Positions 18,483-26,997 are shown, counted from the stretch's first letter. The stretch is DNA of 64,000 nt from Alteromonas macleodii ATCC 27126 (GCF_000172635.2 NC_018632.1:2728001-2792000); one strand, 5' to 3'. Notes: a model not told the origin generated them from the letters alone. Program-made: numbers and translations.

Positions 18483-19148
18483 TTACCTCGTACCTTCAGT
18501 TCTGTATAACTTGCCGTTTCTGGTGGTTACTTGTTCTTCGCGCCAAAATAGTTCGGCAGGGAAAAAGCGTGTTGCTGCAGCGACAATGTTTTTATTTCTA
18601 GCGTTGATAATTCGAGCGTTAACCACCGCGCCAGACTCTTGATACACCATAGTGCCGGTTATATAAAAATCGACGCGCTCAATGTTGGAAAGCTGGTCGA
18701 TATCGCGGGTTAATACTCTGTCGCTCTCGTTACTAACAATTATATCGTTCGAAAGCTTAAATTCTTGAGTAGAAAAGCCTCTTTTCGTGGCCTCAGTAAT
18801 CATTCCTTGTTCAAGTTGATGGCCCAACAACATTAGCGGATGTTGATGGCCAGCACTGTATTTCATAGTATCAGCAGGTACAAAGCCAACTACCGCATAG
18901 CGAGACTGACGTGCTGGACCCACATCAGCAAAAAGTTCGTTCGCCAACATATAGGTATGGTATTCCACATTACCCAACGCCGATACGTCGCTGGCATCGG
19001 TTTGCGCAAATTGACTCTTAGGTTCGTCAGATGAAGAGCAACCAGAGAGTAAGCCCATGAGAAGCGCGGTATATGCCAAGGCTTTCACGACTAAGCGACC
19101 ATTTTCTGTCAGCAAAGCGTGAGAGACAGGTTTTGTCATACTTTTCAT
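18483..19148 (-). CDS. FlgO-family outer membrane lipoprotein (first of a tandem trio)
   Basis: This 221-residue protein has a signal with lipobox MGLLSGCSSS (Cys about residue 37) and a FlgO-type domain: YAVVGFVPADTMKYS, LLGHQLEQGMITEATKRGFSTQEFK, RVLTRDIDQLSNIERVDFYITGTMVYQ and GAVVNARIINARNK. It is the first gene of the three-gene unit. The promoter must lie in 19149-19558, where TCCGATA (minus strand, near 19180-19186) resembles a sigma-28 -10 element but has no convincing -35 partner. Another ATG lies three codons downstream and could be the real start. Confidence 0.78.
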   Translation of the reverse strand: MKSMTKPVSHALLTENGRLVVKALAYTALLMGLLSGCSSSDEPKSQFAQTDASDVSALGNVEYHTYMLANELFADVGPARQSRYAVVGFVPADTMKYSAGHQHPLMLLGHQLEQGMITEATKRGFSTQEFKLSNDIIVSNESDRVLTRDIDQLSNIERVDFYITGTMVYQESGAVVNARIINARNKNIVAAATRFFPAELFWREEQVTTRNGKLYRTEGTR

Positions 19149-19558
19149 TACACGTGTCCAGTGAAAAACGTCAAATTTCTATCGGAAAGAAGCAAAAACT
19201 CATCGAAAAACAGTGATCAGCTACTACGCAAACCGACATTTTTAGTGTCTTTAAACATGCTTTTGCAAAATTCACACCAAAGAGAGGCTACAAGCAGCAT
19301 TGACCGTTACATTGAAGGTTACATTGATAAAATTGCTGATAACCAAGTGACGTAAAGCGCCTAGTTTAAGGAGATATACCTTTCTCAGTGTTAAAAGAAC
19401 TTGATGTTTATCGTCAGGCCGTGCATGAAAAGCGGAGGCGACTTGCCGCCTTAGGACAGAAAGCTGCCGATAATTAAATAGGCAATGATCACAATGCCAA
19501 GTGATTAAAAAAGCTTGAGAACTCCCGGGACTCTCATGCCGCGTTAATGACCAATTAG
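19149..19558. other. Intergenic region between the FlgO trio and a GNAT gene
   Basis: This 410-bp stretch has no established gene. It must contain the promoter for the FlgO-family operon. On the plus strand it contains a possible 29-codon small ORF (19388-19477, listed separately). A minus-strand frame at 19272-19574 lacks domain signals and is probably spurious. Confidence 0.5.
19388..19477 (+). CDS. Possible small ORF of 29 codons with a strong ribosome site
   Basis: A GTG at 19388 opens a short frame that ends at 19477. The peptide is basic and helix-prone (LKELDVYRQAVHEKRRRLAA). The strong Shine-Dalgarno AAGGAG at 19368-19373 lies 14 nt upstream, somewhat far. Nothing in it is recognisable. 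It could be a chance frame or the remnant of a larger gene. Confidence 0.25.
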   Translation: MLKELDVYRQAVHEKRRRLAALGQKAADN

Positions 19559-19978
19559 CTAAATAAACCTGCACATGCCTAAACCTAAACTTTCACCGTC
19601 ACGAGGTTCAAAACCGAATTTAAGATAAAAACTTTCCTTACCATGCGCAGCCAACAAGCCAATGGTTGCGCCAGGTGCGCAGCAAGACTCCAAATGTGCA
19701 ATCAACGTGTTCATTATTTTCGATCCCAAGCCTTTATTCTGATGTCCTGGATGAATAATGACGTCTTGAATATAAAAATACATTGCGCCATCGCCAATCA
19801 CCCGACCACAGCCTACAAGGTTGCTGTCGAGGTAAATTGTTGCCCAAAACAACGAGGCATCAATACTTTTTTGAACAACCGATAAACACGGGTTACTCCA
19901 TCCAATCAATTTTCTCAGACTGGCAAAGTCTTCAGCTGACGGAGGACTTTCTTTAACGGTGTAATTCGTATGCATCAT
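19559..19978 (-). CDS. GNAT-family N-acetyltransferase
   Basis: This 139-residue protein has the GNAT fold. The acetyl-CoA-binding motif A is VIIHPGHQNKGLGSKIMNTLI (Q/RxxGxG/A form), and beta-4/5 has VGCGRVIGDGAMYFYIQDV. The C-terminal FYLKFGFEPRDGES segment (motif B) is typical of small-molecule acetyltransferases. The acceptor is unknown. The start overlaps the stop of the VOC gene upstream by 4 bp, so the two are translationally coupled. It belongs to a minus-strand run of small accessory enzymes (19559-20832). Confidence 0.85.
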   Translation of the reverse strand: MMHTNYTVKESPPSAEDFASLRKLIGWSNPCLSVVQKSIDASLFWATIYLDSNLVGCGRVIGDGAMYFYIQDVIIHPGHQNKGLGSKIMNTLIAHLESCCAPGATIGLLAAHGKESFYLKFGFEPRDGESLGLGMCRFI

Positions 19979-20349
19979 TCGTCATTCCGCCCCTCGTTTT
20001 CGCAAAAGCTACCTAATTCGGTAATGTGAAGTAGTTCGCCCGACGGGCCCCATAGATAGAAAACACTTCCCCAATGTTGTTGCTCAATTGATGAAATTTT
20101 CGTTTTATGTAACGAGCGTGAGCACAAATCAAAAGCATCCTGAATGTCTGCTACACATATTTGTAGCATAAAGTTATTCGCCAATTCAGGATTATAAAAG
20201 CGCTGAAGAAAGAAGAGACAATCACCATTCTCAAACAGTGTTAGGTCTTCATTTACGTATGAAGCATTAAATCCAATCTCAGAATAAAATGCTTTAGAAA
20301 TATCGTAGTTTTTGCTTGGAATAAAAGTCTTAATATCTATGACGTCCAT
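19975..20349 (-). CDS. VOC/glyoxalase-bleomycin resistance superfamily protein
   Basis: This 124-residue single-domain protein has the paired beta-alpha-beta-beta-beta halves of the VOC superfamily. The first half is IDIKTFIPSKNYDISKAFYSEIGFN, and the second is MLQICVADIQDAFDLC to SVFYLWGPSGELLHITEL, where the final Glu is at the usual metal-ligand position. Such proteins include metal-dependent lyases, dioxygenases and antibiotic-binding proteins. The substrate is unknown. GAGGGATC precedes the ATG, and the downstream GNAT gene overlaps it by 4 bp. Confidence 0.8.
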   Translation of the reverse strand: MDVIDIKTFIPSKNYDISKAFYSEIGFNASYVNEDLTLFENGDCLFFLQRFYNPELANNFMLQICVADIQDAFDLCSRSLHKTKISSIEQQHWGSVFYLWGPSGELLHITELGSFCENEGRNDE

Positions 20350-20394
20350 ATCTTGAGATCCCTCGCATTTCGCTGCTTTAAATTTAAGTCGTGG

Positions 20395-20832
20395 CTAAAT
20401 GGCAATAACAGCAAGCATGTCTTCGCCATCTTCATCTAACCCCACCTCTTCGAAACCAAAGCTTGAATAGAAGGCTTTGGCGACAGGATTCTTGGGGTTA
20501 TAGCATATCTCTATCTGTTTGAGCTCAGAAGTTTGCTTTATAAGCGTGATAGCTTGAGATAAAGCAACTCTGCCAATTCCATTATTCTGATGGCTCTCAT
20601 CAATCATAAAGCGCCAAATGGACACTTTGGTTGGCGTTTCCTGAACCCACATCAAGAACCCTACGGGCTGGTCGTTGCAATAAATGGCTTTGCAGGTATG
20701 GTTCTCGTTGTAGAAAGACTCAACCAACGACCACATATTGCACGCTACAAACGCTTGTTGATCATCAGCCACATCCAAGTCACAAACCTGCTCATAGTTA
20801 GATTTGTTTATTTCTTCCAGTGAAATTTTCAT
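20395..20832 (-). CDS. GNAT-family N-acetyltransferase (spermidine/diamine acetyltransferase-like)
   Basis: This 145-residue acetyltransferase begins ISLEEINKSNYEQVCDLDV and carries motif A as IDESHQNNGIGRVALSQAI. NPKNPVAKAFYSSFGFEEVGL and the terminal EDMLAVIAI follow. The N-terminus and NPVAKAFYSSFGF resemble SpeG/BltD-like polyamine acetyltransferases, which is a family-level suggestion only. It lies 45 bp upstream of the VOC gene in the same direction. Confidence 0.82.
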   Translation of the reverse strand: MKISLEEINKSNYEQVCDLDVADDQQAFVACNMWSLVESFYNENHTCKAIYCNDQPVGFLMWVQETPTKVSIWRFMIDESHQNNGIGRVALSQAITLIKQTSELKQIEICYNPKNPVAKAFYSSFGFEEVGLDEDGEDMLAVIAI

Positions 20833-20905
20833 CCTGTCTTCTTATAAATGCACGCTGCTTTCTTGCCATTATAAGCTGAAGTTCACTCAAGTCATCATTA
20901 GTCGT

Positions 20906-21403
20906 TTATAGCCATATTGATAGTAAAGGCCTAATTAACAAAGCCGAAAGGTACAGCCCAACGCCAAATACGACGTGATTAATAATACTGTGTAACCGAG
21001 CGGTATTAGGGTTAGGCGTTTTCGATGCGGCAATACCAGCGCCCATACCTGGCTGCAATATAAAGAACGGTGCAACGACCGTAGCGATACCGAGCGCCAC
21101 TGCTGGACCTAGCGTCGGTTCGAACAACCAAGACTCTCCGCATATGAAAATAAGCAGTGCTGCATAGGCAATTCCAATTAGGTAATGGGCTGTCCACCCA
21201 ATAGTACTTTCCCCGTGAACAGCATGGGCACTTGAAATAGAAGTATGACGTAACTGCCCTTTTCTCATGTGCCCTATCCAGCGCCCCACCATGCCCCAAT
21301 TGGTAGGGGAAATACCAAACAATTGCTTTCTCAACAAGGCCCATAAATCCATCACTAAAGTAGCTCCAATACCTATCAGCAAGATAAAAACAATACTTTC
21401 CAT
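20906..21403 (-). CDS. DUF2938 integral membrane protein
   Basis: This protein of about 165 residues has four hydrophobic spans (roughly residues 3-20, 70-90, 97-118 and 140-162). It matches the DUF2938 family: GATLVMDLWALLRKQLFG, NWGMVGRWIGHM, GWTAHYLIGIAYAALLI and FILQPGMGAGIAASKTPNP. The function of the family is unknown. I prefer the ATG at 21403, preceded by GAGAG, over a TTG four codons upstream. The gene is driven by a MerR-type promoter with a 19-bp spacer (21444-21474). It is divergent from the MerR regulator at 21494, which almost certainly controls it. Confidence 0.82.
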   Translation of the reverse strand: MESIVFILLIGIGATLVMDLWALLRKQLFGISPTNWGMVGRWIGHMRKGQLRHTSISSAHAVHGESTIGWTAHYLIGIAYAALLIFICGESWLFEPTLGPAVALGIATVVAPFFILQPGMGAGIAASKTPNPNTARLHSIINHVVFGVGLYLSALLIRPLLSIWL

Positions 21404-21443
21404 ATTCACTCTCAATAACTAGTTTCAATTAACATGAGATGCT

Positions 21444-21474
21444 AGCCTACAACTTCAAGTTAACTTTAAGTCAA
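21444..21474 (-). promoter_or_regulatory. MerR-type promoter/operator with 19-bp spacer
   Basis: On the minus strand, TTGACT (21474-21469) and TAGGCT (21449-21444) are separated by exactly 19 bp, the overlong spacer typical of MerR-activated promoters. A near-perfect 20-bp palindrome (21452-21471), ACTTCAAGTTAACTTTAAGT, fills the spacer. It resembles SoxR/CueR-type operators. The start codons of both divergent genes flank it. Confidence 0.8.
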
Positions 21475-21493
21475 GCATTCCTTTGGGAAAAGT

Positions 21494-21913
21494 ATGGAAA
21501 TATCTCAGGTCGCCAAAAAGTCAGGAGTGTCGGCATCAACACTGCGCTTTTATGAAGAAAAAGGCCTTATCAAATCTATTGGTCGACAAGGTATACGTCG
21601 CGTATTTAGCTCAAACGTACTAGAGCGCCTTGAATTAATCGCACTAGGCCGCGCAGCAGGTTTTTCGCTGGAAGAAATTTCTGGGATATTAGGAACCAAT
21701 GCAAAGCCTGATATAGATCGCGATCTACTACTTAAAAAAGCGAACGAATTAGATGAAACAATCAAAAAATTAGAAGCAATGCGTGATGGTCTGCACCATG
21801 CAGCTGCTTGCACAGCACCGAGTCATTTGGAATGTCCGAGGTTTCGTCGATTGATGAACCTTGCAGCCGCAGGGGTGATTGAAGGCGTTGCCGCGAATAA
21901 AGCAGTAAAATAA
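21494..21913 (+). CDS. MerR-family regulator with CueR-like CX7C metal/thiol motif
   Basis: This 139-residue protein has an N-terminal winged helix (SQVAKKSGVSASTLRFYEEK, residues 4-23), a dimerisation helix (about 75-102) and a C-terminal loop with Cys106 and Cys114 separated by seven residues, followed by Pro. The CX7C-P spacing matches the copper-binding loop of CueR, but the loop sequence (CTAPSHLEC) differs and includes a His. It should sense a metal ion or thiol-reactive signal and twist the 19-bp-spacer promoter of the divergent DUF2938 gene. The ligand is unknown. Confidence 0.87.
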   Translation: MEISQVAKKSGVSASTLRFYEEKGLIKSIGRQGIRRVFSSNVLERLELIALGRAAGFSLEEISGILGTNAKPDIDRDLLLKKANELDETIKKLEAMRDGLHHAAACTAPSHLECPRFRRLMNLAAAGVIEGVAANKAVK

Positions 21914-21973
21914 AAATCCGTATCAATGGAAACCACTCAGCGCTTTGCGGGTACTAAAATCACCATCGCAGAG

Positions 21974-22462
21974 CTACCTCAAAATGGCAAAAATATGGCT
22001 ATCGTAAAACCGTCCATTTTTAAAAATGGCGCGTTGCAATATCGCTTCTTGCTTAAACCCTGCATCTAACAGCAGCTTTTGCGAAGCAAGATTGGATGAA
22101 AATACGCAGGCAAAAATGCGCTCTATACTTGTGTTTGAGAAAGTAAGGGCGATAATTTGGCGCAGCGCGTCACGCATAATCCCTTTTCGCCAATGTGATG
22201 AACAAAGCCAGTACCCGACCTCTCCGGCTCTTTCATATTCAAAGTTTCCAGGGTTAACACCAATACACCCTACTAACTCGCCGTCGTACTCTACAGCTTT
22301 TATAAAACCCTCTTTGCTCCCCTCTTGAATCCACCATGTGGCATCTTCTTTTGTATAAGGGCTGGGAATTTTTGTCGACAGAAATTGCGTGACCGACGGT
22401 TGATTCAAAATATCTACCAGTCTACCTACATCGCTCATTTTAAAATCTCTGAGTGTTATCAC
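21974..22462 (-). CDS. GNAT-family N-acetyltransferase (RimJ/RimL type)
   Basis: This 162-residue protein matches the RimJ/RimL-like acetyltransferases: ITLRDFKMSDVGRLVDILN at the start, EVGYWLCSSHWRKGIMRDAL as motif A, and ERIFACVFSSNLASQKLLLDAGFKQEA as the C-terminal motif. Members acetylate ribosomal proteins or small molecules. The exact acceptor is not readable. The GTG start is 5 bp after the stop of the SDR gene, so the two are likely one operon. Confidence 0.85.
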   Translation of the reverse strand: MITLRDFKMSDVGRLVDILNQPSVTQFLSTKIPSPYTKEDATWWIQEGSKEGFIKAVEYDGELVGCIGVNPGNFEYERAGEVGYWLCSSHWRKGIMRDALRQIIALTFSNTSIERIFACVFSSNLASQKLLLDAGFKQEAILQRAIFKNGRFYDSHIFAILR

Positions 22463-22467
22463 GCGCT

Positions 22468-23199
22468 TTACTTCCCACCCGCTAAATCAATAAACGACCC
22501 TGTAACATATGAAGACTGAGGTGATAGAAGCCAGGCTATCGCCTGTGCGACTTCATCTGCTGTACCGCCCCGCTGCATAGGAATTTGTGAGCTTAACCGT
22601 TCTACTCTGCCAGGTTCACCACCATCGGCATGAATGTCTGTTTTAATAAAACCAGGCCGGACGCTGTTTACACGAATGTTCTTCGCAGCAAGTTCTAATG
22701 AAAGCCCTTTGGTGAATGAATCCATTGCCCCTTTCGACGTCGCATAGTCAACGTATTCAAAAGGAGCACCAGTACGAGAGGCAATGGACGAAACATTAAC
22801 GATTGCGCCTCCTGCAACGCTTTGTTTTACAAAAGCCTTTGAACACAAGAATGCGCTAAGCACATTGGTATTAAGTACTTTGGTGAAGCGCTCTGCACTG
22901 ACGTTAATTAACTCAGTTTTGGTAAATAAAACACCCACATTGTTAACCAAATGCGTTACCTCCCCCCACTGTTCCCTTACATATTCGAACATGTCCAGCA
23001 CTTGCGCTTCATCTGAAACATCGGCTTTATGAGCAAATGCAATGCCTCCGTTGTCAGTTATCGACGCGCACACCCTATCCGCAGCATTTTTATCTGATAG
23101 GTAATTAACGCAAACCTTATAATCGTTACTTCCCAACAATTTAGCAGTTGCGGCACCAATACCACGACTAGCACCTGTGACAATAACTACCTTGCCCAC
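22468..23199 (-). CDS. Short-chain dehydrogenase/reductase (SDR family)
   Basis: This 243-residue classical SDR has the cofactor motif TGASRGIGAATAKLL (TGxxxGxG), the NNVG structural motif (HLVNNVGVLF), a catalytic Ser in VNVSSIASR, and the YATSK motif with catalytic Tyr and Lys. VRPGFIKTD follows. The sequence resembles glucose dehydrogenase/FabG-like oxidoreductases with NADP preference (an Asn-Tyr after beta-2), but the substrate is unknown. The GNAT gene starts 5 bp downstream. Confidence 0.88.
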   Translation of the reverse strand: MGKVVIVTGASRGIGAATAKLLGSNDYKVCVNYLSDKNAADRVCASITDNGGIAFAHKADVSDEAQVLDMFEYVREQWGEVTHLVNNVGVLFTKTELINVSAERFTKVLNTNVLSAFLCSKAFVKQSVAGGAIVNVSSIASRTGAPFEYVDYATSKGAMDSFTKGLSLELAAKNIRVNSVRPGFIKTDIHADGGEPGRVERLSSQIPMQRGGTADEVAQAIAWLLSPQSSYVTGSFIDLAGGK

Positions 23200-23318
23200 A
23201 ATTTGATTCCCTTAACTGGCCATTGAACGTGGCGCTAATTTTATAAGACTAACTTACCAGCTAGTTCTGGCTTCAGAAAGTCTTATTCACCATTGACACA
23301 TAAACAGAAAACTTCACA

Positions 23319-24845
23319 ATGGTTCTACTTTATATTCACTCGCGATCATTAATGCTGTACCTTTCTGAATTTCAAATAAAGCTTTCTAATCAATACATTA
23401 CTCCTGCATTTTCGCTAGCGCTCTGTACTGAAAGTGCGCCGTCCCACTTCCTTATTGCAGGTAGAAACAGTAGCGGAAAGTCACTCTTAATTTCCGCGCT
23501 TGCCGGTAATGGGAAGGTAGCAAGCGGTAGTCGTGAATGTACTTCGGTTGTTGCAGAGGTATCGGTTTTTAAACAGCAAGCGATAATTGAAGAAGAAAAA
23601 CAAAAAGACAGTGCAGATATTTTAGACGTAATAGCTGAGCCAACACAGGTTCGCGAACTATTCGCACAGACTAATGAGGATTATCAAAACCACCCTTATT
23701 ACGACGAACTCGCCTCTGCGCTTAGAATTGAGCATTTGCTAGATAATGGGTTTCTTTCACTTTCAACAGGTGAAACCCGCAAGATTATTATCATGTTGGC
23801 ATGGTTAAGTAATGCCTCTATTATTTTGCTTGATGAACCCTTCGAAGGTTTAGATGCTGAAGCGATAAGCGCATTTAGTCGCTTTCTTGTCTCTCAGCAG
23901 CAAGCTTCTTTAGTACTTACCGCCAACAAACTCGCAGATATTCCAAAGAATATGCAAGCCCAGTTGATTGTCATGGATGACTTGGCTATTACGTGGAAAT
24001 CTGAAGATAAACTTAACTATGACGGTTTGCGCTCAGAACTAAGCACCTGGTTTGCACTAGAGTCTGATGATATCGATGTTCCCTCAGCCCTTAACGCTAA
24101 AGACAAACACGGCGATGACCCCAATCGCAATAACCGAAACCTCAATGATCAAAACAGTGAGTTAGATTCACTTCCTCATACCTTAATTCAGCTTAAAGAT
24201 GGATTCGTGCGCTTCGATGAGCGAACCGTATTTGAAAAGCTTAACTTTACGCTTAACAAAAATGAGCATTGGCAGATCACTGGTCCAAATGGGTCAGGCA
24301 AAACCTGTTTGCTTCAAATGTTTACCGGTGATAATTCCCATTGTTATACCAACGATTTAACAATGTTTGGCATAAAACGTGGCACAGGCGAAAGCATATG
24401 GGACATTAAAAAGCACATTGGAATTATGTCGAATGCGCTCCACATGCAGTACAAAGTGAATGCAAGTGTTGAGCACGTTATCATTTCAGGCTTTCACGAC
24501 AGTATTGGTCTGTACACTCGCCCCACGCTAGCGGAACGCATGGTGGCAGAGCAGTGGCTTGAAGTACTGGGTTTGAAACAGAAAAAGAACTCGCCGTTTC
24601 AGTCGCTGTCTTTTGGTGACCAGCGATTAGTACTTATTGCACGTTCTATGGTTAAGCACCCCGCCGTGCTTATTTTGGATGAACCTTGCAATGGTTTAGA
24701 TGACTTCAACCGACAGAAAGCGCTTAAGCTTATTGATATATTGGCTAGGGCTGGCACAAGTACACTGCTGTATGTGAATCACCATGCAGAAGAACGCATT
24801 CCTAGCATTCACAATACGTTAAATATGAAAGACTATAATGTTTAA
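23319..24845 (+). CDS. modF: ModF-like double ABC ATPase
   Basis: This 508-residue soluble protein has two ABC ATPase domains and no membrane spans. Domain 1 has Walker A AGRNSSGKS, signature SLSTGETRK and Walker B IILLDEPFEGLD. Domain 2 (from about residue 285) has Walker A GPNGSGKT, signature SFGDQRL, Walker B LILDEPCNGLD and an H-loop VNHHAEE. This layout matches E. coli ModF (PhrA), associated with molybdenum/photorepair functions but poorly understood. No modABC or modE genes are in the window. A second in-frame ATG at 23352 (MLYLSEF) fits the family N-terminus better than the first. Confidence 0.8.
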   Translation: MVLLYIHSRSLMLYLSEFQIKLSNQYITPAFSLALCTESAPSHFLIAGRNSSGKSLLISALAGNGKVASGSRECTSVVAEVSVFKQQAIIEEEKQKDSADILDVIAEPTQVRELFAQTNEDYQNHPYYDELASALRIEHLLDNGFLSLSTGETRKIIIMLAWLSNASIILLDEPFEGLDAEAISAFSRFLVSQQQASLVLTANKLADIPKNMQAQLIVMDDLAITWKSEDKLNYDGLRSELSTWFALESDDIDVPSALNAKDKHGDDPNRNNRNLNDQNSELDSLPHTLIQLKDGFVRFDERTVFEKLNFTLNKNEHWQITGPNGSGKTCLLQMFTGDNSHCYTNDLTMFGIKRGTGESIWDIKKHIGIMSNALHMQYKVNASVEHVIISGFHDSIGLYTRPTLAERMVAEQWLEVLGLKQKKNSPFQSLSFGDQRLVLIARSMVKHPAVLILDEPCNGLDDFNRQKALKLIDILARAGTSTLLYVNHHAEERIPSIHNTLNMKDYNV

Positions 24846-24940
24846 GGGTATATGTTGAAAACCTTGGCTTTTCAAGTTTTCGCTAAAAAGGTGTGGCACT
24901 TGCCTGTAAGACAATTAGCCTTAAAGCTGGAAGCTTAAAA

Positions 24941-24962
24941 GCTAATATTTAAAAATATTAGC
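24941..24962. repeat. Perfect 10-bp inverted repeat after modF
   Basis: GCTAATATTT and AAATATTAGC are separated by two A. It lies 96 bp after the modF stop. There is no T-run beside it, so it is a hairpin of uncertain role, possibly mRNA 3'-end protection or an operator. Confidence 0.5.
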
Positions 24963-24988
24963 GAGGCTAGGTACCGAGAAAGAAAAAA

Positions 24989-25029
24989 GCGCTATCACAA
25001 GGGAAAACTCATGGAAAAAGTGATAGCGC
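24989..25029 (-). terminator. Rho-independent terminator of the zigA-DUF1826 operon
   Basis: A 10-bp stem GCGCTATCAC/GTGATAGCGC (24989-24998 and 25020-25029) is followed on the minus strand by TTTTTTCTTTC. It lies 40 bp after the stop of the DUF1826 gene. Confidence 0.87.
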
Positions 25030-25068
25030 CGAAGTAACCGAGGGTGAGGTACAATAAGAACTTAAAAA

Positions 25069-25752
25069 CTACATGGGATCCAGGGTAAGCAACACGCGAT
25101 GAGTACCAGGTATGACTTTGCAGGACCGATGCACGGCGGCAAATTCTTCATGGCCCTGCCACGACTTACCTTTAAGTAAACCCACATCAAACGCGTTCAT
25201 TTGCCTAACGCTGCTCTCTCGATAGTGCTGGCCCAACCTATTCTTAGTAAGCCCTTGTGTATTCGCGTCGTTAAGACCAATCATTTGGCGTGTAACCACA
25301 CTTTCTTTCGGCAGCCACTCTGTACCTTCGCCTAAATAAGTATTCACCAACCGAACAGGAATATTGTCCACATGAAAGCTTGGGCACATTGCTGATGAAA
25401 GGGGCACTAACCTTACGCCCACACTGTCACAGTCAAATAGCGTGGTGAGCATGTCAGACAGCAAATAAATATCGTCAATGGCAGCCTGCTTTCCGGCACT
25501 ATTTCTTCCATCAGGTAAAAGCTTTGCGATTTCCTCTTTCAGTGATATTAAAGAGAAAACACCGCGAATCCCCATTCCTAATGATTTAAAAATGTCGTCA
25601 TAATATTGCGAGATGAGTGGCGTTTCGGGCCTTGTCCATATGGCAACGCTAATACCTTTATCAAAGATATCGCCCAACACCATAGCATCGGCGCTTGAAC
25701 GCCAAGATTCGCTGTGTTCAAAGGAAGTAATGTGGTCTTGTAGCGCCTGCAT
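25069..25752 (-). CDS. DUF1826 domain-containing protein
   Basis: This protein of about 227 residues matches DUF1826, a family often found beside COG0523 GTPases in Zur-controlled clusters. Its function is unknown. A conserved MCPSFHVDNIPVRLVNTYLG stretch has His-x-Asp, a 2-oxoglutarate/iron oxygenase-like ligand spacing, and a second His-rich end (AAVHRSCKVIPGTHRVLLTLD) could supply the third ligand. That would be an inferred oxygenase-like fold. I chose the ATG at 25752, one base after the GTPase stop, rather than an upstream GTG-type start that would overlap it. Confidence 0.8.
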   Translation of the reverse strand: MQALQDHITSFEHSESWRSSADAMVLGDIFDKGISVAIWTRPETPLISQYYDDIFKSLGMGIRGVFSLISLKEEIAKLLPDGRNSAGKQAAIDDIYLLSDMLTTLFDCDSVGVRLVPLSSAMCPSFHVDNIPVRLVNTYLGEGTEWLPKESVVTRQMIGLNDANTQGLTKNRLGQHYRESSVRQMNAFDVGLLKGKSWQGHEEFAAVHRSCKVIPGTHRVLLTLDPM

Positions 25753-25753
25753 A

Positions 25754-26956
25754 TTAGTGCTCCCACGCAGGAAATGGGTCAGGCATTTCAGCCCAAACAT
25801 GATGACCTTGAATAAGCTGTTCGTCTGTTAACAAGCAACTATCTAACCGCTCGATAATGTCGTTTTTATTAAGCCCTTGCCCAATGAACACCAGCTCTTG
25901 ACGCATGTCACCGAAGGGCTCCATCCATTGTTCTTCAATCGCTTTAAGGTATTCAGGGTCTTCTGGCCACTGCTCTTTGGGTACGGCTTTCCAAAATAGT
26001 CCAGCGGCCCCGTATCTCGCCATACCGCCAGCTTGGCTCCAGCTGCCCGCTAATTGAGGGCGTGTTGCCAGCCAGAAGAAGCCTTTTGAACGAATTAATT
26101 TACCTGCAATGTCTTTACTATGAATAAAATCATAAAACTTTTGCGGATCAAACGGACGTCGCGCTTCGTACGAAAAGCTGCTTATACCAAACTCTTCAGT
26201 CTCTGGTACGTGCTCGCCACGCATTTCTTTCAGCCAACCGGGCGACTGCTGAGCACGCTCGAAGCTAAATCGCCCTGTGTTCAGCACTTTGTCGAGGGGC
26301 ACTTTTCCATGCTCGATCGGAACTTGAATAGCCTCGGTGTTGAGGGTTTGCAGAATACTTTTAAGGCGCGCCAACTCTTGTTCAGAGACTAAGTCGGTTT
26401 TGCTTATTAGCAATATATCAGCAAATTCCACTTGTTCGACCAACAAGTCTGCCACACTTCGCTCGTCTTCCTCCCCCAAGCTCTCACCCACTTCGTTGAG
26501 AAACTTAGCTTCGTCATAGTCTTTAAGAAAATTCAATGCATCGACAACGGTAACCATCGAATCGAGGCGTGATATTTCCGACAAGCTTTTACCGTCTTCA
26601 TCGGCAAACGTGAAGGTCTCAGCTACAGGTAAAGGCTCCGAAATACCTGTAGACTCTATTACCAGATAATCGTATTTACCTTCATGCGCTAAACGCTCTA
26701 TCTCTTCAAGCAAATCTTCTCGCAACGTGCAGCAAATACAGCCATTGCTCATTTCAACTAGCTTTTCTTCGGCTCGATTAAAGCTAATTTCATTTTTCAC
26801 CGTAGCAGCATCGATATTGATTTCACTCATATCGTTAACAATAACGGCTACTCTTAATCCATCACGATTATTCAGAATATGATTTAGAACCGTGGTCTTA
26901 CCGGCGCCTAGGAAGCCCGAAAGTACGGTAACGGGAAGCTGAGTTTGAATTGACAT
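25754..26956 (-). CDS. zigA: COG0523 family GTPase, zinc chaperone ZigA-like
   Basis: This 400-residue G3E GTPase has the P-loop [16 protein letters not shown], the metal-binding GCICC motif ([13 protein letters not shown]), a Walker B-like [11 protein letters not shown] and the guanine-specificity motif ISKTDLV. The C-terminal CobW domain (about 240-395) is intact ([10 protein letters not shown]). Zur-regulated members (ZigA, YeiR, YciC) deliver zinc to metalloproteins under starvation. A Zur-like palindrome lies 42-60 bp upstream (26998-27015). The DUF1826 gene follows by one base, so the pair forms an operon ending at the terminator at 24989. Confidence 0.88.
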   Translation of the reverse strand: MSIQTQLPVTVLSGFLGAGKTTVLNHILNNRDGLRVAVIVNDMSEINIDAATVKNEISFNRAEEKLVEMSNGCICCTLREDLLEEIERLAHEGKYDYLVIESTGISEPLPVAETFTFADEDGKSLSEISRLDSMVTVVDALNFLKDYDEAKFLNEVGESLGEEDERSVADLLVEQVEFADILLISKTDLVSEQELARLKSILQTLNTEAIQVPIEHGKVPLDKVLNTGRFSFERAQQSPGWLKEMRGEHVPETEEFGISSFSYEARRPFDPQKFYDFIHSKDIAGKLIRSKGFFWLATRPQLAGSWSQAGGMARYGAAGLFWKAVPKEQWPEDPEYLKAIEEQWMEPFGDMRQELVFIGQGLNKNDIIERLDSCLLTDEQLIQGHHVWAEMPDPFPAWEH

Positions 26957-26997
26957 AACGACTCGCTAAGTTTCATTTTAAATCTCGAATTTAATAA

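Noticed and set aside
19180..19186. Possible sigma-28 promoter before the FlgO trio
   Set aside because: A TCCGATA -10-like word is present, but no TAAA-type -35 element lies at the right spacing, so it is not called.
19559..20832. Integron cassette origin for the GNAT-VOC-GNAT run
   Set aside because: The gaps between the genes do not show attC-type inverted repeats (GTTRRRY/RYYYAAC), and the genes overlap, so no cassette array is called.
24885..24900. Sigma-54 promoter (TGGCAC...TTGC)
   Set aside because: The words TGGCAC and TTGC touch without the required spacing of five bases, so the pattern does not fit.
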